NCBI GenBank assembly: GCA_048814795.1
Contig: CP184673.1
Span: 806,001-870,000 of the forward strand
DNA length: 64,000 nt
Source of the DNA: Thermatribacter sp048814795
Lineage (GTDB): Bacteria; Atribacterota; Atribacteria; Atribacterales; Thermatribacteraceae
Reading direction: 5' to 3'
Below are positions 1 through 9,505 of this stretch, in pieces. Under the pieces are notes generated by a model that saw nothing but the letters and a program-made list of their open reading frames with translations, was not told where the DNA came from and searched no databases. Both the position numbers and the translations under genes were made by a program. The first letter of the stretch is position 1, and the number at the start of each line of letters is the position of its first letter.

Positions 1-2
1 GG

Positions 3-1112
3 GGTGATAAGTGGTATGGTCCTCTCAACGATTGCGATGGTCAAATTCTCTATTACCGCAAGGACATTCTCAGCAATCCCGATTATCGGGCAAAATTCAA
101 AGAAAAATATGGATACGAATACAACATTCCTCCTAAGACCTGGGAAGAACTCTATGATGTTTCTGAATTCTTCAACGGTTGGGACTGGAATAACGACGGA
201 GAAGCTGACTCTGGAATCGTGATGCACCTTAAAGTTGGTGCTCAAGGAATGTATCACTATGCTTCCCTATCTGCACCTTTCTGCATTCTGCCTGGCGAGA
301 AAGTTGATAAGTATCATAACGTATACTGGTTCGATCCCGAAGATATGACTCCACTCATAAACAGCGAGGGTCACGTAAAGGCTCTGGAGTTCCAGCTCAA
401 GCTTCAAAAAACTGGACCTGACGCTCAGGTTGCCTGGAGTCTTGGTGAGGCTTGGGACTATTTCCTGCGGGGTAAGGCAGTATTTACCTTCTCCTGGGGA
501 GACGTCGGATCTCTGGTTCAAGATGAGACTCGCTCCAAGATTAAGGGCAAGCTGGGTTGTGCCATTCTTCCTGGAAGTTATGAAGTGTATGATCGTTCGC
601 AGGGGAAATTTGTAAAATTTGAAACGCCCAATGTCTGGGGTAATACCACCGGTGGTTCCTGGCACGGCGTAATTTCAGCGCTCTCCAAGCATCCCGAAGT
701 AGTATATCATCTCCTGGCTTTCCATGCTACCAATAAAATTAGTCTTTGGAACGTGCAGCGAGGATGGACGGGAGTTGATCCGGGTGCCAAATTCCACTTC
801 CTGCCACCTTATGGTACGGCAAAGCTTGAGGACTATGTGGCTAACGGCTTCCATCCCGAGGATGCCAAAGAGTACCTCAAAGCTTATTATGACAACTTCT
901 TTGCTCCCAATGTTGCTCCCTATCTCAGAATTCCTGGTGGTAATGAGTACTGGGTAGCTCTGGATCGCCATCTTTCCGAAGCCTATACTGGTCAGGTTTC
1001 AGCTCAAGAAGCTCTTGATCGGGTAGCCAGGGATTGGGAAGATATTACCAACCGCTATGGTAGAGACGAGCAACTCCAGGTTTACCAGGAATCCATTGGT
1101 TACGAGAAATAG
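3..1112 (+). CDS. ABC transporter sugar-binding protein (5' end outside window)
   Basis: This is the C-terminal ~369 residues of an extracellular solute-binding protein (family 1, maltose/multiple-sugar type). The reading frame is open from the first bases, so the signal peptide and N-lobe start lie upstream. Visible features are a Trp-rich N-lobe (GDKWYGPLND near the edge), WNNDGEADSG, and a late segment with HPEVVYHLLAFHATNKIS typical of the C-lobe helices. It should bind a sugar or oligosaccharide in the periplasm and deliver it to the two permeases that follow. A strong hairpin separates it from them. The substrate cannot be read from the sequence, and no ATPase subunit is encoded nearby, so a shared ATPase is likely. 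Confidence 0.85.
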   Translation, partial: GDKWYGPLNDCDGQILYYRKDILSNPDYRAKFKEKYGYEYNIPPKTWEELYDVSEFFNGWDWNNDGEADSGIVMHLKVGAQGMYHYASLSAPFCILPGEKVDKYHNVYWFDPEDMTPLINSEGHVKALEFQLKLQKTGPDAQVAWSLGEAWDYFLRGKAVFTFSWGDVGSLVQDETRSKIKGKLGCAILPGSYEVYDRSQGKFVKFETPNVWGNTTGGSWHGVISALSKHPEVVYHLLAFHATNKISLWNVQRGWTGVDPGAKFHFLPPYGTAKLEDYVANGFHPEDAKEYLKAYYDNFFAPNVAPYLRIPGGNEYWVALDRHLSEAYTGQVSAQEALDRVARDWEDITNRYGRDEQLQVYQESIGYEK

Positions 1113-1123
1113 TTGCGTTGTTT

Positions 1124-1153
1124 GAGGGAGGGTGAAATGCCCTCCCTCTTTTT
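1124..1153 (+). terminator. Hairpin plus T-run between binding protein and permeases
   Basis: GAGGGAGGG (1124-1132) pairs perfectly with CCCTCCCTC (1140-1148) over a 7-nt loop and is followed by TTTTT. Placed between the binding-protein gene and the permease genes, it is likely a leaky terminator or mRNA stabiliser that keeps the binding protein in excess. The second sugar operon has an analogous hairpin at the same position. Confidence 0.75.
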
Positions 1154-1168
1154 CAAGGGGGATTGAAG

Positions 1169-2032
1169 ATGGAGTGGAGACGGAAACGCATTAAGTATTT
1201 TTTTATATTTCCTTCAATTGTTTGGGTTCTTTCCTTCACGATTTTTCCGCTAATTTATTCTTTTAGTCTGACTTTTTTCAGGGTACGTCTTGGAAGGCCG
1301 GCACGTTTTGTGGGTCTGGCCAATTTTGCTCGTATTTTAAGTGATTACAAGATGTGGAACGCCCTGCGCATTACCTTGGTTTATGTAGTTGTTACAGTTG
1401 CTATTCAGGTTATTCTTGGTATCTTGATTGCTCTTCTTTTCAACCAGGAGATAAAAGGCAAGTCACTTTTCAGAGCCTTGCTCATCCTTCCCATTTTCTG
1501 TACTCCGGTCGCAGTGGGTTATCTGGGACTCACTGTTTTTTATGAAGAAGGTGGTCCTATAAACAGCATACTCATGAGCCTTTTGGGGATGAAGATACCC
1601 TGGCTTTCTAATCCTTTTTGGGCGTGGTTGGCTATTATCCTTCTTGATGTATGGCAATGGACTCCTTTTTGCTTTCTGGTTATTCTTGCTGGTTTGCAAT
1701 CGCTTCCTGAAGAGGTTTACGATGCTGCCTATCTCGATTCTTCTTCGGAGTGGGAAATATTTCGCAAAATTACTTTTCCCATGGTGCAGCCAGTGGTTAT
1801 CATTGTCTTGCTTTTGCGGCTCATTGAATCTTTCAAGATCTTTGACGTGGTGTACAGTTTAACTGGTGGTGGTCCGGGCACTTCAACCGAGGTATACTCT
1901 CTTTTCACCTATCGTACTGGCTTGAAATTTTTTGATTTTGGCTATGCTTCGGTTTTGGGATATCTTCTTCTGGCTATAGTGATGGTAGTGGTAAACATTT
2001 TCTTCCGCAGGGTGCGAGAAGTCTATGAATAG
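1169..2032 (+). CDS. Sugar ABC transporter permease (MalF/UgpA type)
   Basis: A 287-residue inner-membrane permease with about six hydrophobic segments, the first at residues ~10-32. The cytoplasmic EAA loop is recognisable around LPEEVYDAAYLDSSSEWEIFRKITFPMVQP, the contact site for the ATPase. Length fits the short MalF-like class of CUT1 transporters. I place the start at ATG 1169 because AAGGGGG lies 7-8 nt upstream; a TTG two codons earlier is too close to it. It pairs with the downstream permease, separated by 11 nt carrying AGGAGGG. Substrate is unknown. Confidence 0.88.
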   Translation: MEWRRKRIKYFFIFPSIVWVLSFTIFPLIYSFSLTFFRVRLGRPARFVGLANFARILSDYKMWNALRITLVYVVVTVAIQVILGILIALLFNQEIKGKSLFRALLILPIFCTPVAVGYLGLTVFYEEGGPINSILMSLLGMKIPWLSNPFWAWLAIILLDVWQWTPFCFLVILAGLQSLPEEVYDAAYLDSSSEWEIFRKITFPMVQPVVIIVLLLRLIESFKIFDVVYSLTGGGPGTSTEVYSLFTYRTGLKFFDFGYASVLGYLLLAIVMVVVNIFFRRVREVYE

Positions 2033-2043
2033 GAGGGTTTGCT

Positions 2044-2898
2044 GTGGGAGTGGTACGCAAGCGTTCTAAGGCAAGTGTTGTGGTTCGGTATTTTCTGATA
2101 GGCATCATCCTTTTCTGGGCTCTTTTTATGATTTACTGGGGAGTGGTAACTTCCTTGAAGCCCCCAGCCCAAACCTTTACCGTATCAGGACTCTCCGTTC
2201 CCTTCCTCCAGTTCTTACCAACTCTGGAAAACTGGCGAACGGAACTTTCAGTGCGGGAGAGTCGTATGGCTCTTGTGAACAGCATTACTGTGGCTATTTT
2301 TGCCACTCTGATCGCTATGGTTTTGGGAGTGCCAGCTGGATATGCACTGGCTCGCTTTAAGTTTCGCAGGGTAAAAAACCGGGACCTTACCATCTGGTAT
2401 CTTTCTCAAAGAGTTTTGCCACCAGTGGTAGTGGTTATACCCTTCTTTTTGATTATGCGCACTCTTCATCTACTTGATACCCGGCTGGCGCTTATCATTG
2501 TCAACGCCACTTTCACTCTTCCTTTTGCTGTGGTTATCACTCGCCAGGCTTTTCAGGAGCTTCCGATAGAGCTTGAAGAGGCCGCAGCGGTGGATGGTTG
2601 TTCCGAGATTTCGGCTTTCTGGCATATTGCTCTTCCCCTGGCTGCTCCCACCATTGTAGCGGTGGCAGCTATTTGTGTGGCTTTCACCTGGAACGAGTTT
2701 CTTTTTGCCCTTTCTCTGACCTCTCTTAAAGCCAAAACCTTCCCGGTTTATTTAGCGGGTGCTGAAGACACCAGAGGGGTCCAGTTCTGGTTTATGGCGA
2801 CCAGGGCTATTCTGGCACTGGGACCGCCGGTTGTCCTTGCGGTAGCCATCCAGAGGTATATAGTTAGAGGTCTTACTTTCGGAGCCGTTAAGGGTTAA
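2044..2898 (+). CDS. Sugar ABC transporter permease (MalG type)
   Basis: A 284-residue permease of the MalG/CUT1 type, starting with GTG after a strong AGGAGGG site. Hydrophobic segments begin at residue ~15, and the EAA loop is seen at ELPIELEEAAAVDGCSEISAFWHIALPLAAP. A periplasmic stretch follows the first membrane helix, as in family members. Together with the preceding permease it should form the heterodimeric channel. It ends the operon; the next gene is 300 nt away. Confidence 0.88.
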   Translation: MGVVRKRSKASVVVRYFLIGIILFWALFMIYWGVVTSLKPPAQTFTVSGLSVPFLQFLPTLENWRTELSVRESRMALVNSITVAIFATLIAMVLGVPAGYALARFKFRRVKNRDLTIWYLSQRVLPPVVVVIPFFLIMRTLHLLDTRLALIIVNATFTLPFAVVITRQAFQELPIELEEAAAVDGCSEISAFWHIALPLAAPTIVAVAAICVAFTWNEFLFALSLTSLKAKTFPVYLAGAEDTRGVQFWFMATRAILALGPPVVLAVAIQRYIVRGLTFGAVKG

Positions 2899-3199
2899 TT
2901 TCTGAGTAATATCTCTTCTTAACGAGAACATGTACTGTTTCTGGTGGCATCAGGAGGCCAAGACGGTTATTATTTTGCCCTGTCCTCCTGATGACGGTCC
3001 TCCTTGCTTTTGTACTCCCTCTCTTCAATTCCCTGATTTTTTCTGAGCAGTTTTTGTGGGTCTCGGTTTTGAAAAATATAATTTATTTTATGGGAAAAAT
3101 AGGGTATAAATAAAGTGACAGAAAGGACTTGAGGAAAGGAGATTCAAAGGAGAATTCCCTGGTATGGCACCGGGGTTTCTGATCATTCATGGATAGAAA
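2899..3199. other. Intergenic region with one inverted repeat
   Basis: No gene seen. CATCAGGAGG (2948-2957) and CCTCCTGATG (2984-2993) form a perfect 10-bp inverted repeat with a 26-nt loop. It lacks a T-run, so it is at best a weak terminator or a regulator site. AT-rich DNA at 3065-3115, with TATAAT at 3078-3083 and a later TATAAA, is the likely promoter area of the sensor gene. Confidence 0.4.
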
Positions 3200-6100
3200 A
3201 TGAAATTTTGTGCCTGTCAAAGCAAGAGGATATCTTTTTTCCTGGTGATAGCACTTTTTATATTTTTTGCTTTCTTTTCTGAGGCCTGGGCTCTGGTGGT
3301 GCGGGTTGGGGCTTACTGGAACCCACCTCTTGTTTTCTGGGATGAGCAGGGGCAGGTTCAGGGCCTTTATCCGGAAATCCTTGAAGAAATAGGGCGTCGG
3401 GAAGGCTGGCAAATAGAATATCAGCGTGAGGAGTTTTCAAAGCTTCTCAACCTGCTTCGCCGGGGTGAAATCGACCTTCTCCTGGCAATTGCTTACTCAG
3501 ATGAGCGCGCTCAGGAGTTTGATTTCAACCGGGAAACCGTCTGGCTGAACTGGGGGGTTATCTACACCCCTCCCTCCCTGAGGGTTAACTCTTTTTTGGA
3601 CCTGAACGGAAAAACTCTTCTGGTGGTGAAAGATGACATTTATTATCAGGCTTTTTTGAACATTGCTCAGGGTTTTGCTCTGGATTGTCACTTTGTGGAG
3701 CTTGCTGATTATGAGGAAGTATTTCAGGAACTTCAGAAGGGAACAGGAGATGCCGGGGTGGTCAGCAGTTTGTTTGGGTTGCAGTTTGGAAAGAAGTACG
3801 ACTTGAAAGCAAGCCCGCTTGTTTTCCGGCCTACCGAGCTGCGCTTTGCTGTTCCCCGCGGTAAGAATCAGCAGTTATTATTTGCGCTGGATCGCTGGCT
3901 TGCAAGCTTCAAGGAGGACCCGGATTCTGTGTATCATCAGGCCATCCATCGCTACCTGGAAATGCATAAGCCCTGGGAAATGCCCCGCTGGTTCTGGTAT
4001 TTTCTTGGAGCTTGCGGAGGTGCGTTGCTTCTTTTGTTCTTCTTTGTCTGGCTCCTGCGCACTCAGATTGCTCTGCGGACCAGGGAACTGCGGGAGGTCA
4101 ATCGCGGTCTTCAGGAGGAAGTGCTGCGGCGCCGCGAAGCGGAGTCGCGCCTTTCTCTGCACCTTGCCTTTGAAAGAATGATGGGGAGAATTCATCTCCG
4201 CTTTTTTGCCTATGAAGATTGGGAACGCTTGCTCAATTTTGCTTTTAAGGAGATAGCTAATTTCTTCGGCTTTTCCTGTATTTATGCACTTTTGCCGGGT
4301 GGAGAGAAGCTGGTCTGGTCTGAGGAAGAGCACACTCTGGAGGAGTTTCCGCTGCTTGAAAAAATCCTCCAGAAGCCCGATCTGCAGGCTACCTGGCAGA
4401 AAGAGCAAAAGATTCTGCTCAATTCTCTTTCCGACTTTTTGCCAGGGGGAGAGATCCCTGAAAAGTTCAAAGATAAAGGTTTTTTTGCTTTCTCGGTTCC
4501 AGTTGAGGATAGCGAAGAGGGGTTAGTGGGGTGTCTCTTTGGAGAGCACTTCCTTGCGGATGACGAACGCTATCAACTCCTGGATCCCTTCCTGCAGCAT
4601 TTACGGGTTTTCCTTGCCTATCTTTCCCTTTCCAGAAAACGGGTCCGGGAAGCAGAGTGGTTTCAGACCACTCTGCGCAGTATTGGTGACGCGGTTATCG
4701 CCACCGATAAAGAGGGTAGGGTTATTTTTATGAACCCGATGGCCGAAGAGCTCACCGGATGGAATGCTCCTGAGGCGGTGGGGAAGCCGGTAGAGGAAGT
4801 TTTTCCTATTTTTCAGGAAAAAACCCGCCAGCCGATTCCGAACCCGGTGCGCCGGGTGATTAAAGAAGGTAAGGTGGTGGGACTTGGTAACCACACCATT
4901 TTAGTTAGCCGTGAGGGAAAAGAGTTTTTTATTGATGATAGTGGCGCACCCATCCTGGATAGGGAGGGTAAGGTTCTGGGTGTGGTTCTGGTTTTCCGAG
5001 ATGCCACAGAGCGGAGAGTCATGGAGCGAAAAATCGCAGAGAGTGAGCGGCGTTATCGAATGCTTTTTACCTTTATGCCGGATGGTTTTGTTCTCCTGGA
5101 AGAGGTTACAACTGACGAAGACCCGTCCCGAAGGTTTCGCATCCTTGAAGCCAACGCCTCTTTTGCGGTCATGGTGCGCTTCAAGCCTGAAGAGCTGCGC
5201 GGTCTCTGGATAGATGAGGTCTTTCCCGGCTTTGAGAAGCTTCTGAGGAACGGGAGTGTTTCTTTGCTGAGCAGGGGAGAATTCTTGCGCAAAGAGCTAT
5301 TCGTTCCCGAATTCGATGCTTTCTGGGAAGTAAGCCTCTTTGTGCTTGATGGCTCCCAAATGGGGATGATCGTTTCCGATATTACCGCTCGTAAAAAGTA
5401 TGAAGCAAAAATACGCTATCTCAGTTTCCACGACACCCTAACTGGCCTTTACAACCGCTTGTATGCCGAGGAGGAGCTGGCTCGCCTGGAGCAGGGTAGA
5501 GAACCGGTAATCAGTTTTATATTTGCCGATCTCGATGGTCTGAAGTTCGTAAACGATGCTCTGGGGCATCAGTGGGGGGACGAAATGTTAAAACGGGCAG
5601 CTGACCTTTTGCGATCTTCCTGCCGCCGGGAGGACATTGTTGCTCGCTGGGCCGGGGATGAATTTCTGGTGATCTTGCCGGGGACTCCTCTTTCGGTTGC
5701 CCAGGGAATTGCGGAACGCATTGAAGAGCTGTGCAGAGAAGAAGCCCAGAAAGAACCGCTTTTTCTGGGCCTTTCTCTGGGCCTTGCAACCAGAAGAGAG
5801 CAGGGGAAAAGTATCTGGGAGGCAATAAATGCTGCAGAAGAGGCTGCTTACCGCAAGAAGTTTTTGCGCCGCGAATCGTGTGGAAAAGAGTATACTCAGA
5901 TCTTGCGCAATGCTCTTTTTGCACTGGGAATTGAAAGCAAAGAAAAGCTGCTTGCTATGGAAAGACTTGTCCTGAAAATGGGTGAATTACTGGGACTTTC
6001 TCAGGAGGACCTGGAGCGAGTGAAGCTCCTGGTCAACTTTCACGATGTGGGCAAACTGGCTCTTCCCCGGGAGGTGCTTTTTAAAAAGAACGCCTTGTCT

Positions 6101-6433
6101 GAAAAAGAGGAAGAGCTTTTCAGGCAGCACCCGGCCCTGGGCTATCGCATTGCTCGGGCCGTTCCTGCTTTGCATCCCCTGGCTGAAGAAATCTATGCTT
6201 TTTGGGAATGCTGGGATGGTTCAGGTTACCCCCGGGGTAAGAAGGGCGAGGAAATACCGTTCCTTTCCCGGCTGGTACAGGTTGTCGAGGCTTATCTTGC
6301 CTTGACTTTCCCGGACTATGGAGAAACTCCCCTTTCCTCTCAGGAGGCGTTTGAGTTTCTGGAAAGAGAAAAGGGGGTCAGGTTTGACCCCCATCTGGTG
6401 GACGTTCTGGGTGAAGTTCTGGGGATAAAGTAG
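3200..6433 (+). CDS. Periplasmic-sensing GGDEF/HD-GYP hybrid c-di-GMP protein
   Basis: A 1077-residue membrane sensor. In order: signal peptide (1-31); a SBP_bac_3 amino-acid-binding-type domain (~33-255); a transmembrane helix (~267-287); a GAF-like region (~325-480); two PAS domains (~485-605 and ~615-730); GGDEF (~735-900); and HD-GYP (~905-1075). The cyclase signature is AGDEF (~residue 817) with an RRED inhibitory site five residues before it, so synthesis looks possible. The phosphodiesterase half keeps HDVGK (~946) and GSGYP (~1006). It lacks the HHE triad (here FWE) and the usual early His, so it may be a non-catalytic sensor or regulator. Ligand probably an amino acid or small organic compound. 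Confidence 0.85.
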   Translation: MKFCACQSKRISFFLVIALFIFFAFFSEAWALVVRVGAYWNPPLVFWDEQGQVQGLYPEILEEIGRREGWQIEYQREEFSKLLNLLRRGEIDLLLAIAYSDERAQEFDFNRETVWLNWGVIYTPPSLRVNSFLDLNGKTLLVVKDDIYYQAFLNIAQGFALDCHFVELADYEEVFQELQKGTGDAGVVSSLFGLQFGKKYDLKASPLVFRPTELRFAVPRGKNQQLLFALDRWLASFKEDPDSVYHQAIHRYLEMHKPWEMPRWFWYFLGACGGALLLLFFFVWLLRTQIALRTRELREVNRGLQEEVLRRREAESRLSLHLAFERMMGRIHLRFFAYEDWERLLNFAFKEIANFFGFSCIYALLPGGEKLVWSEEEHTLEEFPLLEKILQKPDLQATWQKEQKILLNSLSDFLPGGEIPEKFKDKGFFAFSVPVEDSEEGLVGCLFGEHFLADDERYQLLDPFLQHLRVFLAYLSLSRKRVREAEWFQTTLRSIGDAVIATDKEGRVIFMNPMAEELTGWNAPEAVGKPVEEVFPIFQEKTRQPIPNPVRRVIKEGKVVGLGNHTILVSREGKEFFIDDSGAPILDREGKVLGVVLVFRDATERRVMERKIAESERRYRMLFTFMPDGFVLLEEVTTDEDPSRRFRILEANASFAVMVRFKPEELRGLWIDEVFPGFEKLLRNGSVSLLSRGEFLRKELFVPEFDAFWEVSLFVLDGSQMGMIVSDITARKKYEAKIRYLSFHDTLTGLYNRLYAEEELARLEQGREPVISFIFADLDGLKFVNDALGHQWGDEMLKRAADLLRSSCRREDIVARWAGDEFLVILPGTPLSVAQGIAERIEELCREEAQKEPLFLGLSLGLATRREQGKSIWEAINAAEEAAYRKKFLRRESCGKEYTQILRNALFALGIESKEKLLAMERLVLKMGELLGLSQEDLERVKLLVNFHDVGKLALPREVLFKKNALSEKEEELFRQHPALGYRIARAVPALHPLAEEIYAFWECWDGSGYPRGKKGEEIPFLSRLVQVVEAYLALTFPDYGETPLSSQEAFEFLEREKGVRFDPHLVDVLGEVLGIK

Positions 6434-6438
6434 CGTTT

Positions 6439-7659
6439 TTAAAGTGCTTCCGGGTTTTCAACGGCTCCCAGGAAGAGGAACAGCCCGCTTTCTTCATCCC
6501 GGATGAGCAAAAGGAAGGGATGGTCCACCCGCATAACGAAGGGTTCCTCAGGCAGAATAGCGGTAATTCCCACGATGACCGAAGTCACCGCTGCAGCGGT
6601 GGTCCCTTCTTCGTTCACTTCCAGAATGCTTTTGTGTTTTACTTCGCTCAGAAAAGCGTTGGGTGGAATGGGAAACATGGCTCCGAAATCGGCATTCTGG
6701 GGATCAAAAGCCAGCCTCATGCCCAGGTTTTGCAGAGTTGTATTCAGAGAGCGCTCAAAGCTCAGGCGAAAACGGGGTAAGTAAATTTCGCCTTCCCGCT
6801 CTTCCATGCTTTGTATCCAGTTTATAAGAGAATTAGCGGTGAGGGTTGCAAGAAGCTCCTGCAGCCCTTCCTGAGCACGGGGTAGAAAAATGTACATGCT
6901 AAAGCGCTCATCGGCGTAGGGAAGGCGTATGGCCTGCAGGGTCTGGTTTTCGAAGTAATCGAAGGAGCCTTTCTGCCACATGGTGGGGATCTCCTGGGTG
7001 CCTTGTGAGGAGTAAAAAGGCAGGGACTGGGTGTTGGCAGGGTCAAAGGTGTACTCCCATTTTCCCTTGAAGTAAACGGCGTTGAGAAGCACCAGAACGT
7101 CCCAGTCCGAAAGCCGGTCGAGGATCTCGCTGATCTTGCCGTAGGTTTTCTCCCGGACCCACTGGTTGATAAGAGCCACCGTCTGGGGATTGGCAAAGTC
7201 CACCTGGTGGGCTTCTGCCTGGTAGAATTGCTGGACGGTTTGCAGGTAGTCTTCGTAGAAAGGCACGCCCTCTCTTGCCCAGAGAGAATTGGCAAGGCTC
7301 AGGGTGACCTTTCCGTTTCTCAGGTTCAGAGCTTTTACCAGGTTTGCGTTGTGCTGGTTGACGGCGTTCATTTCCAGGGGTGCAAACTCCAGGCTTTCCA
7401 GCATCTCAAGCTGGGTTGCTCCTCGAGCTCCATTGGCGGCCATGGAGAGGGCGAGTTCGATACTGGCTGGGGAGATGAAGAGATTTTCTTCCTGTTCTTC
7501 CCACAGCGCCTTGAGAAGCTCTATTGCAAAGGTATTGATGTTTTGTGCAAAGCCTGGATCCAGGGAAGCGCTACCTGAGGGCAGGGTGCCACCTATGAGG
7601 CATCCTGAAGCAAAAAACACCAGCAAAAAAAGGGTCATCAGAAAAATCAGCTTGCGCAT
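6439..7659 (-). CDS. Serpin-family protease inhibitor, lipoprotein
   Basis: A 406-residue serpin with a lipoprotein signal (LLVFFASGC, Cys at ~20), so it is probably anchored outside the cytoplasmic membrane. The reactive-centre hinge reads NEEGTTAAAVTSV, the small-residue pattern of inhibitory serpins, and the C-terminal FLFLGAVENP matches the conserved FLGRVxxP ending. The scissile P1 residue cannot be fixed safely; it falls near GITA. Bacterial serpins are known mostly from thermophiles and gut bacteria. A good ribosome site (AAAGGAGCG) precedes ATG 7659. Monocistronic, convergent with the upstream sensor gene with a 5-nt gap. Confidence 0.92.
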   Translation of the reverse strand: MRKLIFLMTLFLLVFFASGCLIGGTLPSGSASLDPGFAQNINTFAIELLKALWEEQEENLFISPASIELALSMAANGARGATQLEMLESLEFAPLEMNAVNQHNANLVKALNLRNGKVTLSLANSLWAREGVPFYEDYLQTVQQFYQAEAHQVDFANPQTVALINQWVREKTYGKISEILDRLSDWDVLVLLNAVYFKGKWEYTFDPANTQSLPFYSSQGTQEIPTMWQKGSFDYFENQTLQAIRLPYADERFSMYIFLPRAQEGLQELLATLTANSLINWIQSMEEREGEIYLPRFRLSFERSLNTTLQNLGMRLAFDPQNADFGAMFPIPPNAFLSEVKHKSILEVNEEGTTAAAVTSVIVGITAILPEEPFVMRVDHPFLLLIRDEESGLFLFLGAVENPEAL

Positions 7660-7773
7660 ACTCTCGCTCCTTTTGGAGGTAACTCCCGCGGGAGCAATCC
7701 CTCCTTGAATTGAGATTTCAATTAAGTATACGCTGATTTTTTGCTTCAGGTTTTGTCTGAAAAAATATATTGC

Positions 7774-8151
7774 TCAGGGATGGCGCGCTATGGCTGCGAT
7801 TTCCACCTGCCCGCCCCGGGGTAGAGCATTCACTTCCACACAACACCGGGCTGGATAAGGAGGCTCGAAATACCGGGCATACACTTCGTTTACAGCCGAG
7901 AACTGCTGAATGTCAGTTAAGAAAATGGTAACCTGTACCACGTTTTCCATGTCCAGGCCTGCTTTCCTGAGGATAGCGCGCAGATTTTCAAGAGCCTGCT
8001 TTGCCTGCTCGGCCGCGCTTTCGGAAACCATTTCTCCCTGAGGAGAGATTCCCAGTTGCCCGGACACAAAGACCCACTCTCCAGCGCACACTGCCTGGGA
8101 GTAAGGACCGATTGCTGGTGGTGCCTGGTTGGTGGAAATTGCCTCTTTCAA
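7774..8151 (-). CDS. RidA family enamine/imine deaminase
   Basis: A 125-residue YjgF/YER057c/UK114 protein. These trimeric cytosolic enzymes hydrolyse reactive enamine/imine intermediates such as 2-aminoacrylate. Family signatures are NQAPPAIGPYSQAV near the N-terminus, VFVSGQLG, and the substrate-binding Arg in ARCCVEVNALPRGGQVEIAAIA at the C-terminus. Length is canonical. It stands alone between the serpin and a 246-nt intergenic stretch without recognisable content. Confidence 0.93.
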   Translation of the reverse strand: MKEAISTNQAPPAIGPYSQAVCAGEWVFVSGQLGISPQGEMVSESAAEQAKQALENLRAILRKAGLDMENVVQVTIFLTDIQQFSAVNEVYARYFEPPYPARCCVEVNALPRGGQVEIAAIARHP

Positions 8152-8397
8152 AGCTTTTCAGCCTCCCTTCGTTTTTTAGAAGCATTTTAGTGGTATGTTA
8201 CCACAATGATATGGCATTCCGGGTACTTCTGTAGAGGGAAATAGCAACCGGGTGGCGAGGTTCGCGGTCGGGTCATTCTTTTTGGGATGGCAGGGCGTCG
8301 CTGAACCGAAGCGCGAGGGTAAACCTTTGTGCGCATCCACTTGAAGTTGTTCCTCAACAAATTGAGGGGAAGACGTCACGTGGTACCCAGGTTTTCC

Positions 8398-9420
8398 TTA
8401 CCGGGATAAAGTGCGGAAAAAAGCCACGCTCCCTGTGGCCAAAGACAGGTAGTAAGTGTAAAGGCGCCACAGAAAAACCGTGATTCCCAGGCTTTTTCCG
8501 CCCACTAAAACCCTGAAGAGCGAAGCGAAAGAGAGCTCGGCAATGCCACTTGCTCCCGGGATGGGTGCAAAGCGCAGCATGAAAAAGAGCGGAAGTTGCA
8601 GGCGTACCATCGCACCCAGGGATAGGTTGCTTTCTGAGACGGCTTCGACTATGAAATAGGTGGTTCCCAGGAGACAGAAAAAGTGGGCGCTGTACATGGT
8701 AATGTTCCAGACGAGGTAGTGAGGTCTTTTTAGAAAGAAAAGAAGCTTTTCGCGCAGTTCGCGGAAAAAGTTTTCCAGGAAAGGCGGTGCTACCTCAACC
8801 AACTTTTTGCAGCGGGGCAGAAATCGGGAGATGAAGGATAGCACCCTGTGTGAGGCCTGAAAAAGGAGGTGCGGGTATTTCAAGAAGATGGAAAGTATAC
8901 CCAGGAGGATTGCGTAAAGAAACAGGAGTCGCGAAGTTATTTCGAAAATGCGGGAAGGAACAGGTGTATGGGAGAAGAAAGAGGAAAGGAAAAAAAGGAC
9001 TACCAGGGTGAAAGAGTAAAGGGCTCCTCCCACCACAGTTAAACCGGTGGCCTCACTCAGGGGAAGGCCGGATTTCACCAGTACGTAAATTTCAGCTACC
9101 TGGCCCCCGGCGTTGGCCGGGGTGATTCCACTCAGGAAATAACCGGAGAGCACTGCGGTCAGGCAATCTCGCAGATGTAACTTTTTCCGCCATATCCGGG
9201 CGCTACCCAGAATGCGCAGAGCATCAAAGAGCCAGGCCAGAGCCAGGATCCCTGTTGCCAGTAAAAGCTGCTCAGGATGGGCAACTGAAAAGGAGATTTC
9301 GCCTTCGCGGGTGAGAAGATAGATAATAATGCAGACTAAGCTCACCAGGCTTCCGCCGACTCCTATCAGGGCTTGTTTGAGTATTTTGCGCTGATTAAAG
9401 CTGCTTGCTACCTTCTCCAT
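8398..9420 (-). CDS. Lysylphosphatidylglycerol synthase TM-region / UPF0104 membrane protein
   Basis: A 340-residue polytopic membrane protein with roughly eight hydrophobic segments. Family landmarks include GYFLSGITPANAGGQVAEIYVLVKSG in the second quarter and PIPGASGIAELSFASLF near the end, typical of the flippase-like/LPG-synthase transmembrane family (TIGR00374). It lacks the soluble aminoacyl-transferase domain, so lipid or polyprenyl-glycan translocation is more likely than lysinylation. That is inference. The start at ATG 9420 is the first of the frame. Confidence 0.8.
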   Translation of the reverse strand: MEKVASSFNQRKILKQALIGVGGSLVSLVCIIIYLLTREGEISFSVAHPEQLLLATGILALAWLFDALRILGSARIWRKKLHLRDCLTAVLSGYFLSGITPANAGGQVAEIYVLVKSGLPLSEATGLTVVGGALYSFTLVVLFFLSSFFSHTPVPSRIFEITSRLLFLYAILLGILSIFLKYPHLLFQASHRVLSFISRFLPRCKKLVEVAPPFLENFFRELREKLLFFLKRPHYLVWNITMYSAHFFCLLGTTYFIVEAVSESNLSLGAMVRLQLPLFFMLRFAPIPGASGIAELSFASLFRVLVGGKSLGITVFLWRLYTYYLSLATGSVAFFRTLSR

Positions 9421-9505
9421 AGGTTTATTATCGCAGAACTTCCCAGTTTGGACAAGGAAGTGATTCGGGAATCAGGTTTGGTTTTCTTTCCCGCCGGAAC
9501 CGTTT

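Noticed and set aside
8152..8397. Possible remnant of a mobile element between RidA and the UPF0104-like gene.
   Set aside because: No terminal repeats, hairpins or transposase similarity could be identified; left unassigned.
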